Program-made: the position numbers and the translations under genes
Part shown: in pieces, positions 30,673 to 41,306 of the stretch
Layout of the letters: the number at the start of each line of letters is the position of its first letter
Numbering within the stretch: the first letter of the stretch is position 1
DNA from: Maritimibacter sp.
GTDB lineage: Bacteria; Pseudomonadota; Alphaproteobacteria; Rhodobacterales; Rhodobacteraceae
Length of the DNA stretch: 64,000 nucleotides
Assembly (NCBI GenBank): GCA_017792445.1
Contig: CP051232.1
Location: 4,004,001-4,068,000, forward strand
Direction of reading: 5' to 3'
The notes under the pieces: model-generated
The model's input: only the letters and a program-made list of their open reading frames with translations
Databases searched by the model: none
What the model was told of the DNA's origin: nothing

Positions 30673-31134
30673 ATGCCGGCGAGACTGGTGATTTTCATGG
30701 TTCTGGGACTTTCGGTTGCCGGATGCGGCTCGATGTCTGAATCGCGGCTGAACCCGGCGAACTGGTTCGGCGGCTCGGAAACGGTGGAAGCCGACACCAG
30801 CAACCCCTATCGGGACCCCCGCCCCCTGATCGACGAGGTCACCGAGTTGCGGCTTGAGAAGATCCCCGGCGGCGCCATCGTGCGTGCGACGGGCATCGCC
30901 TCGCGGCAGGGCTATTACGACGGCGAGCTGGTTCTGGGGAACGGCGGCGTCGTGGTCGACGGGGTGCTGGCGTTCCAGTTCCGTGTCAGTCCGCCGGTCA
31001 GCGCCACGCGTGTCTCGACCGAGCGGTCGCGCGAGATCATCGTGGGGCAGTTCCTGTCGGATCAGGACCTGTCACAGGTCCGCACCATTCAGGTGAACGG
31101 CGCCACCAACGCGCTGGTCGTGCGCCGCCGCTAG
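30673..31134 (+). CDS. Putative lipoprotein of unknown function
   Basis: 153 residues. The N-terminus ARLVIFMVLGLSVAGCGSMS is a lipoprotein signal with lipobox VAGC. The mature protein has a central beta-rich segment (EKIPGGAIVRATGIASRQGYYDGEL) and ends INGATNALVVRRR-like, which suggests a compact envelope domain. The ATG at 30673 follows AGGGG at 5 bases, better than frames starting farther upstream inside sufE's promoter. It is likely a conserved outer-membrane or periplasmic lipoprotein; no family name is assigned. Confidence 0.8.
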   Translation: MPARLVIFMVLGLSVAGCGSMSESRLNPANWFGGSETVEADTSNPYRDPRPLIDEVTELRLEKIPGGAIVRATGIASRQGYYDGELVLGNGGVVVDGVLAFQFRVSPPVSATRVSTERSREIIVGQFLSDQDLSQVRTIQVNGATNALVVRRR

Positions 31135-31191
31135 ACTTGCACCTGAGCCAGAAATCCGGCGCCGCCCGCATCCGCAGGCGGCGATCCGGTT

Positions 31192-32349
31192 TTACAGTTC
31201 GATAACGCCGACCTTCTCGCCCTTCACGGCAAGACCGATCTTGCCGTCGCACAGGCGCAGCGCATCCTCGCCGAACACCTTGCGGCGCCAGCCCTTCAGC
31301 GACAGCCCGTCCCGCTGCCCGGCGGCCAGCGCGTCGAGGTCCGAGGCGGTGGCGATCAGCTTCTGCGCCACACCGGCGTCGTCGGCCTTGGCCTTCAGCA
31401 ACACGCGCAGCATGTCCGCCAGCGCCGGGTTCACCTGAAGCGAGTCGCGCCGGGTGTCGGGTTCCGGATGATCGTCGCGGGGGGCTTCCATGCCGGCTTT
31501 GACCGCCGCAAGGATGCCGTCGGCGATGTCGCCCTTCCGCGCCTCGCGCAGCAACAGCCGTGACCGGCTGAGATCCTGCGCCGACTGCGGCTTGGTCGAG
31601 GCCAGTTCCAGCAGCGCATCGTCCTTGTAGACGCGGTTGCGCGGGATGTTGCGGGACTGGGCGTATTCCTCGCGGAACCGGGCCAGCTCGCGCACCACGG
31701 CAAGGAACTTGCCGGATTGGGTGCGGGTCTTGATCCGTTTCCACGCATCCTCGGGATGGACCACGTAGGTCGCGGGATCGGTCAGCACCTGAAGCTCTTC
31801 CTCGACCCATGCCTTGCGGCCGGACTTCTGAAGCTGGGTGTTCAGGTACTCGTAAATCAGACGCAGGTGCGTGACGTCGGCCAGCGCGTATTTCTTCTGC
31901 GCGTCGGTCAGCGGACGGCGCGACCAGTCGGTAAAGCGCGAGGTCTTGTCCAGCGGCTGCTTGGCAATCTTGCGGACCAGCGTCTCGTAGCCGACCTGTT
32001 CGCCGAAGCCGCAGACCATCGCGGCGACCTGTGTGTCGAACAGCGGCTCGGGGATCACCCCGCCGTCGATGTAGAAGATCTCGAGATCCTGCCGCGCGGC
32101 GTGGAACACCTTTACGACGCCCGCGTCTTTCATCAGTTCGTAAAGCGGCGCCAGCGAGAGCCCCTCGACCAGCGGATCGACGAGAACGGCGTCGTCTTCG
32201 TCATCGCCGGGAATGGCCAGCTGGACCAGGCAGAGTTTCGAGTAATAGGTGCGTTCGCGCAGAAATTCCGTGTCTACCGTCACGTAGGGCGCGCGCGCCG
32301 CGCGTTCACAGAATTCCTGAAGCGCCTCGGTCGTGGTCAGTGTTTTCAT
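31192..32349 (-). CDS. rnd: Ribonuclease D
   Basis: 385 residues. The DEDDy exonuclease domain has Exo I VTVDTEFLRERTYYSKLCLVQ, Exo II KVFHAARQDLEIF, and Exo III YALADVTHLRLIYEYL. HRDC-type helical regions follow (LARFREEYAQSRNIPRNRVYKDDALLELA). It trims 3' ends of stable RNA precursors such as tRNA. Length and motifs are full. Confidence 0.94.
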   Translation of the reverse strand: MKTLTTTEALQEFCERAARAPYVTVDTEFLRERTYYSKLCLVQLAIPGDDEDDAVLVDPLVEGLSLAPLYELMKDAGVVKVFHAARQDLEIFYIDGGVIPEPLFDTQVAAMVCGFGEQVGYETLVRKIAKQPLDKTSRFTDWSRRPLTDAQKKYALADVTHLRLIYEYLNTQLQKSGRKAWVEEELQVLTDPATYVVHPEDAWKRIKTRTQSGKFLAVVRELARFREEYAQSRNIPRNRVYKDDALLELASTKPQSAQDLSRSRLLLREARKGDIADGILAAVKAGMEAPRDDHPEPDTRRDSLQVNPALADMLRVLLKAKADDAGVAQKLIATASDLDALAAGQRDGLSLKGWRRKVFGEDALRLCDGKIGLAVKGEKVGVIEL

Positions 32350-32519
32350 GCTCGCAGGCTGTTTTCCCTAGTGTTTTACCATGTTTTCCGCCCAACCTCC
32401 CGCGTGATACGCCTGTCTTGCGGCAATGAAAAGCCTTTGCGGAAACTTGGACCGTTTCGCGCAAGGGCGCGCGACAACGAAGGGCTTCGCGCCCCATCAC
32501 GGGGCGGTTGCGAAACGGA

Positions 32520-33107
32520 TCAGAGGTCCAGACGGCTTCGGTCGCCCGCCGCGAACCGGCGCAGAACCGCCGGATACAGCCGGTGTTCCATGGTCAAGAC
32601 GCGCGCCGCCAGCGTTTCCGGCGTGTCGCCCGGTTCGACCGGCACCCGCGCCTGGCCAAGGATCGGACCGTCGTCCAGTTCCGCCGTCACCTCGTGCACC
32701 GTGCAGCCGTGCCACTGATCGCCCGCCTCCAGCGCGCGTTCGTGGGTGTGAAGTCCCTTGTACTTCGGCAGTAGCGACGGGTGGATGTTCAGCATCCGGC
32801 CCTCGTAGGCCTGAATGAACCCGGCGGTGAGGATGCGCATGAAGCCCGCAAGGCACAGGATGTCGGGCTGGGCGGCGTCGATCTTCTCGCGCAGGGCCGC
32901 CTCGAAAGCCGGGCGGTCGCCCTTGAACGGGCGGTGATCGACGGCAAAGGTCTCGATCCCCATCTCGGCGGCCTTCACCAGACCGCCGGCCTGCGGGTCG
33001 TTCGAGCCCACCAGCACGGCGCGCGCCGGGTGGTCGCCTGTCATGCTTTCGACAAGGCGGACCATGTTGGACCCGCCGCCCGAGACAAGAATGGCGACAC
33101 GTTTCAC
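32520..33107 (-). CDS. purN: Phosphoribosylglycinamide formyltransferase
   Basis: 195 residues. It formylates GAR with 10-formyltetrahydrofolate in purine synthesis. Landmarks: [12 protein letters not shown] at the N-terminus, the catalytic block [33 protein letters not shown] (Asn and His), and the downstream [22 protein letters not shown] with the catalytic Asp. The start is a GTG at 33107 that overlaps the purM stop (GTGA), so translation is coupled. Longer frames upstream are purM shadow. Confidence 0.95.
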   Translation of the reverse strand: MKRVAILVSGGGSNMVRLVESMTGDHPARAVLVGSNDPQAGGLVKAAEMGIETFAVDHRPFKGDRPAFEAALREKIDAAQPDILCLAGFMRILTAGFIQAYEGRMLNIHPSLLPKYKGLHTHERALEAGDQWHGCTVHEVTAELDDGPILGQARVPVEPGDTPETLAARVLTMEHRLYPAVLRRFAAGDRSRLDL

Positions 33108-34144
33108 AGAAGCGCGCCGGTGTAGCGGACCCCCTCGCCCGGCTCGACCGAGCCCAGCACACTGACGGTCTCGCCCGCTTCGGCCAGCAGCGCGGCCAGC
33201 GGCTCTGCCCGGTCGGCGGCGACGACGACGATCATGCCGATCCCGGCGTTGAAGGTCTTCAGCAGTTCGGCCTGCTCCATGCCGCCCGTCTCTGCCAGCC
33301 AGCGGAACACCGGGGGAAGCTGCCACGACGACAGGTCGATGGTCGCGCCCATGCCCTCGGGCAGGACGCGCGGCAGGTTTTCGGTCAGGCCGCCGCCGGT
33401 GATGTGGGCCAGGCCATGCACGCCGCCCGCGCGGATCGCGGCGAGCGCGGGCTTCACGTACAGGCGCGTCGGCGCCAGCAGCGCCTCTCCAAGCGTCCCG
33501 TCCGAGAACGGCGAGGCGGCGTCCCAGCCAAGGCCCGCCAGTTCGACGATCTTGCGCACCAGCGAGTAGCCGTTGGAATGAACCCCGTCCGAGCCGAGGC
33601 CCAGCAGCACGTCGCCCTCGCCCACGCCGGCGGGCAGTTCGGTGCCACGCTCCATCGCGCCCACCGAGAAACCGGCAAGGTCGAAATCGTCCTTGGCGTA
33701 CATGCCCGGCATTTCGGCGGTCTCGCCGCCGATCAGCGCGCAGCCGCTGGCGCGGCAGCCCGCGGCGATGCCCTCGACGATGCGCGCGGCGCTGTCGACG
33801 TCCAGCTTGCCGGTCGCGAAGTAGTCGAGGAAGAACAGCGGCTCGGCGCCCTGGCAGACAAGGTCGTTCACGCACATGGCGACGAGGTCGATGCCGATGG
33901 TGTCGACATTGCCGGTGTCGATGGCGATCCGCAGCTTGGTGCCCACCCCGTCGGTGGCCGCCACCAGCACCGGATCGTCGTACCCGGCCGCCTTCAGGTC
34001 GAACAGCCCGCCAAAGCCGCCCAGCCCCGCCATCACGCCAGCGCGGTCGGTGGATTTCGCGGCCGGTTTGATGCGATCGACGAGAGCGTTGCCCGCGTCG
34101 ATGTCCACGCCTGCCTGGCTGTAGGTGATCCCGTTCTTGGTCAT
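33104..34144 (-). CDS. purM: Phosphoribosylformylglycinamidine cyclo-ligase
   Basis: 346 residues. It closes the imidazole ring of AIR using ATP. Typical segments are [71 protein letters not shown], and [17 protein letters not shown]. It precedes purN in the same unit; purQ lies elsewhere in the window. Confidence 0.97.
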   Translation of the reverse strand: MTKNGITYSQAGVDIDAGNALVDRIKPAAKSTDRAGVMAGLGGFGGLFDLKAAGYDDPVLVAATDGVGTKLRIAIDTGNVDTIGIDLVAMCVNDLVCQGAEPLFFLDYFATGKLDVDSAARIVEGIAAGCRASGCALIGGETAEMPGMYAKDDFDLAGFSVGAMERGTELPAGVGEGDVLLGLGSDGVHSNGYSLVRKIVELAGLGWDAASPFSDGTLGEALLAPTRLYVKPALAAIRAGGVHGLAHITGGGLTENLPRVLPEGMGATIDLSSWQLPPVFRWLAETGGMEQAELLKTFNAGIGMIVVVAADRAEPLAALLAEAGETVSVLGSVEPGEGVRYTGALL

Positions 34145-34267
34145 GTCTCGGCCCCGTCGCTAGTTGGCGCACGCGATAGACCAGCCGCAAGGGCAAGTCC
34201 ATCCCGGTGCTTGCGTTCGTCGCCTCCGCGCGGCATTCCGAGGGCTGAGGCACCGGAAAGGGCGACG

Positions 34268-35128
34268 ATGATCTACGAGAACGCGCAGGACTGGCAGGCG
34301 GCGGACCACCGGCGGGTGCTGCTGTTCGGGATGTCGGGCCTTGGCAAGACCCACGTGTCCAACCTTCTGCGCGACGCCGGAAGCTGGTTCCACTACTCGA
34401 TCGATTACCGCATCGGCACCCGCTACATGGGCGAGCACATCGCCGACAACGCCAAGCGCCATGCGATGCAGGTGCCGTTTCTGCGCGACCTGCTGATGAC
34501 CGACTCGATCTACATCGGGTCCAACATCACCTTCAACAACCTCGCGCCGCTGTCCGCCTATCTCGGCAAGCCCGGCGATCCGGCGAAAGGCGGCCTGCCC
34601 TTCGACGAATACATGGTGCGGCAGGAACAGCACCGCGTGGCCGAGATCGGCGCGCTGCTGGACACGCCGCGTTTCATCGACCGGTCCATCGACATCTACG
34701 GCTACCCGCATTTCGTCTGCGACAGCGGCGGCTCGATCTGCGAGGTTGTCGATCCGTGGAACCCCGACGACGAGATCCTGAACACGCTGGCGTCGGAAAC
34801 GCTGATGATCTGGATCAAGGGCACCGAGGCGCATACCGAGGAACTGGTGCGCCGCTTCGACCGCGCGCCGAAGCCGATGTATTACCAGCCCGAGTTCCTG
34901 CACGACGCGTGGGAGCAATACGGCCGCGAGACAGGACTTGCGGAAGATGCGGTCGATCCCGACACCTTCGTGCGCTGGGCCTATGCCCGTGCGCTGGCCC
35001 ACCGCCAGCCGCGCTACGAGGCGATGGCGAAGGGCTGGGGCGTGACCGTCAGTGCCGAGGACGTGGCCAATGTGCGCGATGCCGACGGCTTTGTCGCGCT
35101 GATTGCCCGCGCCCTTGAGGCCAGATGA
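34268..35128 (+). CDS. P-loop ATPase of unknown role
   Basis: 286 residues. A Walker A motif GMSGLGKT lies at about residues 21-28, after the N-terminal strand [25 protein letters not shown] segment, a long central region with [12 protein letters not shown], and an Asp/Glu-rich C-terminus follow. The fold resembles a kinase-like or shikimate-kinase-like nucleotide-binding domain. The ATG at 34268 starts the recognisable fold. It stands 49 bases before metA, divergent from purM; a functional link to methionine synthesis is not shown. Confidence 0.75.
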   Translation: MIYENAQDWQAADHRRVLLFGMSGLGKTHVSNLLRDAGSWFHYSIDYRIGTRYMGEHIADNAKRHAMQVPFLRDLLMTDSIYIGSNITFNNLAPLSAYLGKPGDPAKGGLPFDEYMVRQEQHRVAEIGALLDTPRFIDRSIDIYGYPHFVCDSGGSICEVVDPWNPDDEILNTLASETLMIWIKGTEAHTEELVRRFDRAPKPMYYQPEFLHDAWEQYGRETGLAEDAVDPDTFVRWAYARALAHRQPRYEAMAKGWGVTVSAEDVANVRDADGFVALIARALEAR

Positions 35129-35177
35129 ATTCGCCTATATCTGTCGCACCTTTGATACGCATATCCAGGTAGCCGCA

Positions 35178-36098
35178 ATGCCCATCACCCTTCCGTCAGA
35201 CCTGCCCGCCTTCGAGGTTCTGAACCGTGAGGGCGTCATGGTCATGTCCGACATCGCGGCCGCCAAGCAGGATATCCGCCCGCTGCGCATCGGGCTGCTG
35301 AACCTGATGCCCAAGAAGATCCAGACCGAGATCCAGTTCTCGCGGCTGATCGGCTCGACCCCGTTGCAGATCGACCTGCAACTGATCCGCATGACCGAGC
35401 ACCAGACCCGGAACACCGCGGCCGAGCACATGGAGACCTTCTATCGACCTTTCCAAGAGGTGAAGGACGAGAAGTTCGACGGCCTGATCATCACCGGCGC
35501 GCCGATCGAGCACCTGCCCTTCGAGGACGTCACCTATTGGGACGAACTGGTCGAGGTGATGGACTGGACCCAGACCAACGTACACTCCACCTTCGGCGTC
35601 TGCTGGGGCGGAATGGCGCTGTTGTGGCATTTCTGGAAGGTGCGCAAACACATGCTGGACGCCAAGGCGTTCGGCTGCTTCCTGCACCGCAACATCACGC
35701 CCGCCTCGCCCTATCTGCGCGGCTTTTCCGACGCGTTCCTCGTGCCGGTCAGCCGCTGGACCGAGATCCGGCAGGACGAGATCGACGAACACCCCGACTT
35801 GGTGACGCTCTTGGGGTCTGACCAGACCGGGCCCTGTCTGATCCAGGATCAGAAGCACCGCGGGCTCTATATCTTCAACCACCTCGAATACGACAGCGGC
35901 ACGCTGAAGGAAGAGTACGACCGGGACGTCGCGGCGGGCGGCGAGATCACCCTGCCCCTGAACTATTTCCCCGATGACGACCCAAGCCAGAAGCCGACCA
36001 ATCGCTGGCGCAGCCACGCGCATCTGCTGTACGGCAATTGGATCAACGAGATCTACCAGACCACGCCGTTCGACAGTGCGCAGATTGGCCGCCGCTAG
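35178..36098 (+). CDS. metA: Homoserine O-acyltransferase MetA
   Basis: 306 residues. It activates homoserine by acetyl or succinyl transfer, the first committed step of methionine synthesis. Landmarks: [35 protein letters not shown], and the catalytic Cys142 in [11 protein letters not shown]; the His and Glu come in the [13 protein letters not shown] block. Acyl specificity cannot be read with certainty; many alphaproteobacterial members use acetyl-CoA. I looked for the SAM-II riboswitch often found before metA; the 49-base spacer is too short and lacks it. Confidence 0.95.
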   Translation: MPITLPSDLPAFEVLNREGVMVMSDIAAAKQDIRPLRIGLLNLMPKKIQTEIQFSRLIGSTPLQIDLQLIRMTEHQTRNTAAEHMETFYRPFQEVKDEKFDGLIITGAPIEHLPFEDVTYWDELVEVMDWTQTNVHSTFGVCWGGMALLWHFWKVRKHMLDAKAFGCFLHRNITPASPYLRGFSDAFLVPVSRWTEIRQDEIDEHPDLVTLLGSDQTGPCLIQDQKHRGLYIFNHLEYDSGTLKEEYDRDVAAGGEITLPLNYFPDDDPSQKPTNRWRSHAHLLYGNWINEIYQTTPFDSAQIGRR

Positions 36099-37074
36099 CA
36101 TTGCCCTGATCGCGGCGCTGGGCCTTGCGGCCTGCGCCGGGATCGACCGGCGCGCCGCCCGCAAGGAGGTGCTGGCCGAAGCGAACTATCCGCCCGAGGG
36201 TCAGTTCGTCGATGTTGCCGGACGGCAGGTCCACGTTGTGATCGACGGCCTGCCGGAAGGCGCCGGCCCCGATCTCGTGCTGATCCACGGCGCCAGCGGC
36301 AACGCGCGCGATTTCACCTTCCGCTTCGTCGATGCCGTGAAGGACCGCTACCGCGTGCTGGTTTTCGACCGCCCCGGCCTTGGCTACACCGACCGCGTGT
36401 CGGACAGCTTTGGCGGCGCCGCGAACACCCGCGCCGAAAGTCCGGCGGAACAGGCCCGGCTTCTGCAGGCCGCCGCTTTGGCGCTGGGCGCCGAAACCCC
36501 CATCGTGCTGGGCCAGTCCTATGGCGGCGCGGTGGCATTGGCCTGGGCGCTGGAGCGGCCCGACAATGTCTCTGGTCTCGTGATCGTGTCCGGCGCGTCC
36601 GAGCCGTGGCCGGGCCAGCTTGCGCCGCAATACCCCATCGTGGCCTCCTCGGTCGGCGGCACCTCGATCCCGCCGGTGCTGGCCGCGTTTTTGCCAAACG
36701 ACCGCGCCGCGCTGTCCCTGTCGGCGATCTTCGCCCCCCAGTCCGCCCCCGATGGCTATGCCGAGCACATCGGCATCGGGCTGGCCTTGCGGCGCGAAAC
36801 GATGCGCGCGAATGTGCGCCAGATCAACAGCTTGAAGCCGCATCTTAAGGTAATGTCCGAAGGGTATGGCGGCATCGACATCCCGGTCGAGATCATCCAC
36901 GGCACCGCCGACACCATCGTCCCGATCGACGTCCATTCCGAGGTGCTGGTCGAACAGCTTCCCGACGCCCTTCTGACGCGCCTGCCCGGTGTCGGCCACA
37001 TGCCGCATCACGTGGCGCAGGACGAGGTCATCTTCGTCCTTGACCGCCTGACCCGGCGCGCCGGATTGCGTTGA
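36076..37074 (+). CDS. Alpha/beta hydrolase with lipoprotein signal
   Basis: About 332 residues. A GTG start at 36076 gives a lipoprotein-type signal ([20 protein letters not shown], lipobox LAAC) that overlaps the metA 3' end by 23 bases. The hydrolase core has the HGASG oxyanion strand, nucleophile Ser in [10 protein letters not shown], Asp in HGTADTIVP, and His in GVGHMPHH, so the catalytic triad is complete. It should be an envelope-anchored serine hydrolase of unknown substrate. A TTG three codons later is an alternative start. Confidence 0.8.
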   Translation: MRRLAAASIALIAALGLAACAGIDRRAARKEVLAEANYPPEGQFVDVAGRQVHVVIDGLPEGAGPDLVLIHGASGNARDFTFRFVDAVKDRYRVLVFDRPGLGYTDRVSDSFGGAANTRAESPAEQARLLQAAALALGAETPIVLGQSYGGAVALAWALERPDNVSGLVIVSGASEPWPGQLAPQYPIVASSVGGTSIPPVLAAFLPNDRAALSLSAIFAPQSAPDGYAEHIGIGLALRRETMRANVRQINSLKPHLKVMSEGYGGIDIPVEIIHGTADTIVPIDVHSEVLVEQLPDALLTRLPGVGHMPHHVAQDEVIFVLDRLTRRAGLR

Positions 37075-37120
37075 CGCGCGCATTCGCGATACTGCGGGTG
37101 TAGATGTGAACGAGGTGAAC

Positions 37121-37990
37121 ATGTCCCTTCCCTTCGACGGCGCGATCAGCCGCTACTTCGAGAAAGAGGCGCCCAAGGCCGTCCGCGACGAGATCCTCGC
37201 CCACGAGGGAAAGACGGTGCTGGACGACGACTACCCGTATGACAAGCGGTTGGGCCGCGAGGAATACGAGGACACGCTCGAGGCGCTGCAACTGGAACTC
37301 GCCAAGTTTCAGGCCGATGTGAAAGCCACCGGCAAGCGTGTCGTCGTCGTGTTCGAGGGGCGCGACGCCGCCGGCAAGGGCGGCTCGATCAAGCGCTTCC
37401 GCGAGAACCTGAACCCCCGCGTCGCCCGCGTCGTCGCGCTGCCGAAACCCACGGATCGCGAGCGCGGCCAGTGGTACTTTCAGCGCTATGTCGAACAGCT
37501 GCCGACCGATGGCGAGATCGTCCTGTTCGACCGCTCGTGGTACAACCGGGGCGTGGTCGAGAAGGTCTTCGGCTTTTGCACCGACCCCGAACGCGAACGC
37601 TTTTTCCAGCAGCTTCCGGCTTTCGAGGCGATGTTGCAGCAGGAAGGCATCCAACTGGTGAAGCTGTGGCTGAACGTCGGTCGCGCCGAACAGCTGCGCC
37701 GGTTCCTCGACCGCGAGAAAGATCCGCTCAAACAGTGGAAGCTGTCGACCATCGACGTCGAGGGTCTGAAGAAGTGGGACGAATATACCGACGCCATCGG
37801 CGAGACGCTGAAGCGCAGCCATACCGTGCAGGGCCCGTGGACGGTGATCCGCGCCGACGACAAGCGCCGCGCCCGCATCGCCGCGATCCGCGCGGTGCTG
37901 TCCAAGGCTATGTACGCCGGCAAGAAGGAAAAGGTCGCCTGCGACCCCGATCCGGCCATCTGCGGGGGTCCCGAACTCTGGAATGGCTAA
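37121..37990 (+). CDS. ppk2: Polyphosphate kinase 2
   Basis: 289 residues, the single-domain PPK2 length. Walker A lies in [16 protein letters not shown] (about residues 78-93), Walker B in [14 protein letters not shown], and the lid with [15 protein letters not shown]. It transfers phosphate between polyphosphate and nucleotides. ATG at 37121 has AGG upstream; a GTG five codons earlier is an alternative. A TetR-family gene overlaps its 3' end by 8 bases. Presence near a complete Pho regulon in the same window is suggestive but the units are far apart. Confidence 0.93.
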   Translation: MSLPFDGAISRYFEKEAPKAVRDEILAHEGKTVLDDDYPYDKRLGREEYEDTLEALQLELAKFQADVKATGKRVVVVFEGRDAAGKGGSIKRFRENLNPRVARVVALPKPTDRERGQWYFQRYVEQLPTDGEIVLFDRSWYNRGVVEKVFGFCTDPERERFFQQLPAFEAMLQQEGIQLVKLWLNVGRAEQLRRFLDREKDPLKQWKLSTIDVEGLKKWDEYTDAIGETLKRSHTVQGPWTVIRADDKRRARIAAIRAVLSKAMYAGKKEKVACDPDPAICGGPELWNG

Positions 37991-38600
37991 GCGCGGCTAT
38001 CACCACGGCGACCTGCGCCGGGCCCTTCTGGATGCGGCGCTGAAGCTGATCGAGGAAAAAGGCCCCAGCGGGTTCACCTTGTCCGAAGCCGCCAAGCAGG
38101 CGGGCGTCACCCCCGCCGCCGTCTACCGCCATTTCGAAGGCCGCGAGGACCTGATCGCCGAGGCCGCGCTACAGGGGTTCGAGATCTTCTCGGACCTGAT
38201 GGACTATGCGTTCGAAAGCGGCCAGCCCTCGGCGCTGGCCTCGTTCGAAGCGACCGGCCGCGCCTATCTCGCCTTCGCGAAGAAGTATCCGGGCCACTAC
38301 ATCGCGATGTTCGAAAGCGGCATCTCGATCAACCGCAGCCCCGAACTCGCCCACGCCGCCAACCGCGCCAATACGGTGCTGGAACGCGCCGCGGCGGTGT
38401 TGTCGGAACATATCCCGCCCGACCGCCGCCCGCCGGCGGCGATGTTCTCGGCGCATATCTGGGCGATGAGCCACGGGGTCGTCGAGCTATACGCGCGGGG
38501 CGCCGCCGGTCGAAGGTCGCCCTTCCCGCCCGAGGAACTGCTGGAAGCGGGCATCGGTATCTACCTACGCGGCCTCGGTCTGGTGCCGCCCGACAGCTAG
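37983..38600 (+). CDS. TetR-family transcriptional regulator
   Basis: 205 residues. The N-terminal TetR helix-turn-helix ([22 protein letters not shown] then [27 protein letters not shown]) is followed by a C-terminal ligand domain of the WHG type ([16 protein letters not shown]). It starts inside the end of ppk2, so the two are cotranscribed. Its target and ligand are unknown; control of the ppk2 unit is possible. Confidence 0.92.
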   Translation: MAKRGYHHGDLRRALLDAALKLIEEKGPSGFTLSEAAKQAGVTPAAVYRHFEGREDLIAEAALQGFEIFSDLMDYAFESGQPSALASFEATGRAYLAFAKKYPGHYIAMFESGISINRSPELAHAANRANTVLERAAAVLSEHIPPDRRPPAAMFSAHIWAMSHGVVELYARGAAGRRSPFPPEELLEAGIGIYLRGLGLVPPDS

Positions 38601-38604
38601 GGCG

Positions 38605-40023
38605 TCAGTCGGGCAGACGCTCGTAGACGATCAGCAAGTCCGTCTCGCGCACCCGCTTCAGCCGGGGGTCCGCGTCCAGCAGCCGCACGAACAGGTCGTG
38701 ACGGTCGCTTTGCCAGATCTGCGAGGACATCGCCAGATCGCCCGGCTGCAACCGCGCGACCTCGTCCGGCAGGTCGTTGACGTCCACGTAGCTTGGCAGC
38801 CGCTGCACCCGCGCCCGGTTCATCAGCGATGGCGTGATCGGGTCGAAGGCAAGGATGCCGGTCTTGCTGTCGGGCCGATAGCGCTGCAACTCGTGCCACA
38901 GCGCCAGCTCTTTCGGGTTCGGGAAGTCCATGATGATCCCGGTGATCGAGCGGTGGCTCAGCATCCCGAGGTTCAGCATCAGGACGGTCATCGCCATCGC
39001 CGGAATCCACGCCCTTGGCAGTTCCGACCGCAACAGCGGCAGCGCCCGGTTCAGCCCGTGGATCACCGCCGCCATAAGGAACACGCCCGACATGTCGTCA
39101 TAGTGGTACCCCATGTTCAACTGGCGGAAATAGTTCACCGACAGGTTCAGTCCGATCAGCGGCAGCACCGGGATCAGCGCGCGCCACGCGAACAGCGGCA
39201 GCCCGGCCGACACCACCAGCAGCAGCCCGAGGTATTCAAGCTTCTTCAGCGGCAGGTCCATCGGGCCGATCCGGTCCAGATGGCCCCAGCTTTCGTCCTG
39301 GAACGCCGGCATCACCACCTTGAACACCACGGCGGCGACAATCGCCGACACACCCGCCACCAGCAGCATCATCCGCCAGCGCCCCAGCACGAAGCCCGCG
39401 TACAGCCCCAGCGACAGCCCCGCCAACGCGCCGTTTTCCTTGCACATGCAAATCGCCGCGAAGCAGCCCCAGAACGTCAGGTCGCGCCGGTCATGCAGCG
39501 CGATCAGCGCCAGCACGATCAACGGCGCTGTCAGGGTCGAGGGGTGGAAGTCGAACATCAGCGCGCTGTTCAACGGCTTGCTGAAGATCCCCAGCAGTAT
39601 CACGAAGGCCAGCACGCCCCGGTTCGCCGCAAGATCCGGCGACAGGATGCGCCGCGCCAGCGGGATCAGCAGCAGGTAGTAGATCCCGACCGCCAGCCCC
39701 TGCACCGCCACCAGCCACAGCGCGGTGGGCTGGATCCAGTACAGCGGCACGAACAGGAACATGACGGGCGAGAAATGCTCGCCCATGTGCATCCGGTTCA
39801 GCACGCTGGAATGGTAGAACTCGCCGAACACCGTGTTCCAGACGAGGTTGGCGTAGATCGTGGTGTCGTAGGTGCCCAGATCGAAGGTGTAGTACTGGAT
39901 CACCTTGGCATTCACGCACAACAGCACCAGCAGCACCGCCAGACCCTGCGCCAGCCGCCGCTCCCGCAGGCTGCCGGGCTCCGGCCAACGCCGCCGCAGG
40001 GCACCGATAATCGCTTTCGTCAT
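38605..40023 (-). CDS. DUF2079 polytopic membrane protein
   Basis: 472 residues with roughly ten hydrophobic spans and the N-terminal signature LGTYDTTIYANLVWNTVFGEFYHSSVLNRMHMGEHFSP of the DUF2079 family, a group with GT-C glycosyltransferase-like topology. The short soluble C-terminus holds conserved DPITPSLMNRARVQRLPSYVD. Function is unknown; transfer of sugars from a lipid carrier is inferred from topology only. ATG at 40023 follows GAGG; a longer frame to 40134 is Arg-rich and unlikely. It converges on the TetR gene. Confidence 0.82.
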   Translation of the reverse strand: MTKAIIGALRRRWPEPGSLRERRLAQGLAVLLVLLCVNAKVIQYYTFDLGTYDTTIYANLVWNTVFGEFYHSSVLNRMHMGEHFSPVMFLFVPLYWIQPTALWLVAVQGLAVGIYYLLLIPLARRILSPDLAANRGVLAFVILLGIFSKPLNSALMFDFHPSTLTAPLIVLALIALHDRRDLTFWGCFAAICMCKENGALAGLSLGLYAGFVLGRWRMMLLVAGVSAIVAAVVFKVVMPAFQDESWGHLDRIGPMDLPLKKLEYLGLLLVVSAGLPLFAWRALIPVLPLIGLNLSVNYFRQLNMGYHYDDMSGVFLMAAVIHGLNRALPLLRSELPRAWIPAMAMTVLMLNLGMLSHRSITGIIMDFPNPKELALWHELQRYRPDSKTGILAFDPITPSLMNRARVQRLPSYVDVNDLPDEVARLQPGDLAMSSQIWQSDRHDLFVRLLDADPRLKRVRETDLLIVYERLPD

Positions 40024-40192
40024 GCACAGCCTCGCCGCCGTCAACCTCCGCGATAGCAACGCCGCCCGAGCCTGTCCAGCGACCCGCGCCAGCCGCGGCG
40101 AACCCGGCGGAAACCCGTCATGCATTTCGGCCATTGACCTTCCCTCACGGTCACGTCAACGTCGTGTGATCCGTTGGAGGAGGACGGAGGCC

Positions 40193-40654
40193 ATGCCCGA
40201 AGCGCCAGTGCTTGAGTACGCCTGTACGCTTAGGGTCGAACTCGCACCGATCCGAGAAATGGGGTCGGGGCGCTTCGGGCAGCGCCGCATCATTCCCATC
40301 ACCGGCGGCACCGTGACCGGTCCGCAGCTGAACGGCCGGATCCTGAACCTCGGGGCCGACTGGCAGACGATACAGGCCGACGGCGCCGCGCATCTCGACA
40401 CCCGATACGCGTTCGAGACCGACGACGGCGCGCTGATCGAGATCGTCAACATCGGCACCCGCCACGGCCCCCCCGACGTGATTGCGAAACTCGCCCGCGG
40501 CGAAGAGGTCGATCCGGCGGATTACTACATGCGCACCATCGCCCGGCTCGAAACCGGCGACCCGCGCCACGCCTGGGTCAACAACACGCTGCTCGTTGGC
40601 ACCGGCAAGCGGCTGGCCGACGCGGTGCAGGTGGATCTCTTCGCCGTCGCCTAG
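40193..40654 (+). CDS. DUF3237 protein
   Basis: 153 residues. The segments LEYACTLRVELAPIREMG, RRIIPITGGTVTGPQLNGRILNLGADWQ and AHLDTRYAFETDDGALIEI match the small beta-barrel DUF3237 family, whose role is unknown. GGAGG precedes the ATG at 40193. The gene stands alone, divergent from the DUF2079 gene. Confidence 0.85.
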   Translation: MPEAPVLEYACTLRVELAPIREMGSGRFGQRRIIPITGGTVTGPQLNGRILNLGADWQTIQADGAAHLDTRYAFETDDGALIEIVNIGTRHGPPDVIAKLARGEEVDPADYYMRTIARLETGDPRHAWVNNTLLVGTGKRLADAVQVDLFAVA

Positions 40655-40681
40655 GCGCGGGCCCTGATTGTCTTCGGTCCA

Positions 40682-40727
40682 AAATATCCTGGGGGGAGCG
40701 CCGCAGGCGCGGGGGGCAAGGCCCCCT
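40682..40727. repeat. Dispersed intergenic palindromic element, copy 1
   Basis: The block AAATATCCT, a G6 tract, a small hairpin with GCGCCGCAGGCGC and a GGGGGGC-AAG-GCCCCCT stem lies between two convergent genes. The same arrangement, with changes that keep the pairing, occurs at 46326-46375. It is therefore a REP-like dispersed repeat. Confidence 0.6.
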
Positions 40728-40764
40728 CTTGCCGCACCCCAACAGCAAAAGGCCCCCAAAGCAA

Positions 40765-40790
40765 AAGGGCCGCCCAACCGGACGGCCCTT
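40765..40790 (-). terminator. Intrinsic terminator of rplM-rpsI
   Basis: Leftward, AAGGGCCG (from 40783-40790) pairs with CGGCCCTT (from 40765-40772) around a 10-base loop and runs into TTTTGC. It lies 22 bases after the rpsI stop. Confidence 0.8.
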
Positions 40791-40811
40791 CGCGAAAATT
40801 CTGCGAAACGC

Positions 40812-41306
40812 TTAACGCTTCGAGAACTGGAAGCTGCGGCGGGCTTTCGCGCGGCCGTATTTCTTCCGCTCGACGACGCGGCTGTCGCGGGTCAGGAAGC
40901 CCGCGGCTTTCAGCGCCGGGCGCAGCGTCGGATCGTACAGTTGCAGCGCTTTCGAGATGCCGTGCTTGACCGCACCGGCCTGACCCGAAAGACCACCGCC
41001 CTTGACGGTCGCCTGCACGTCGAACTGGCCGTCGACGCCCGCAACGGTGAACGGCTGCTTCAGGATCATCTGAAGAACCGGACGCGCGAAGTAGACGTTG
41101 ATCTCTTTGCCGTTGACGGTGACCTTGCCGGAGCCCGGCTTGATCCAGACACGGGCAACCGCGTCCTTCCGCTTGCCGGTGGCATAGGAGCGGCCCAGTT
41201 CGTCACGGACGGGGTCGCGGTTGATGACCTCTTCGGTCTCGACGGCGGGCGCGGTGCCTTCGGCAACCTGGCCCAGCTCTTCCAGCGAGTTGACTTGCTC
41301 GGCCAT
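40812..41306 (-). CDS. rpsI: 30S ribosomal protein S9
   Basis: 164 residues. The conserved S9 core starts at [27 protein letters not shown] and ends in the tRNA-contacting tail [13 protein letters not shown]. An N-terminal extension of about 38 residues ([17 protein letters not shown]...) is usual in this group. The start ATG shares one base with the rplM stop (TAATG). Confidence 0.97.
   Translation of the reverse strand: MAEQVNSLEELGQVAEGTAPAVETEEVINRDPVRDELGRSYATGKRKDAVARVWIKPGSGKVTVNGKEINVYFARPVLQMILKQPFTVAGVDGQFDVQATVKGGGLSGQAGAVKHGISKALQLYDPTLRPALKAAGFLTRDSRVVERKKYGRAKARRSFQFSKR

Noticed and set aside
32490-32506. CGCCCC/GGGGCG hairpin as the purMN terminator
   Set aside because: A 6-bp stem with no T run; kept only as a possible weak signal.
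35129-35177. SAM-II riboswitch before metA
   Set aside because: The 49-base spacer after the ATPase gene is too short and lacks the pseudoknot features of SAM-II.
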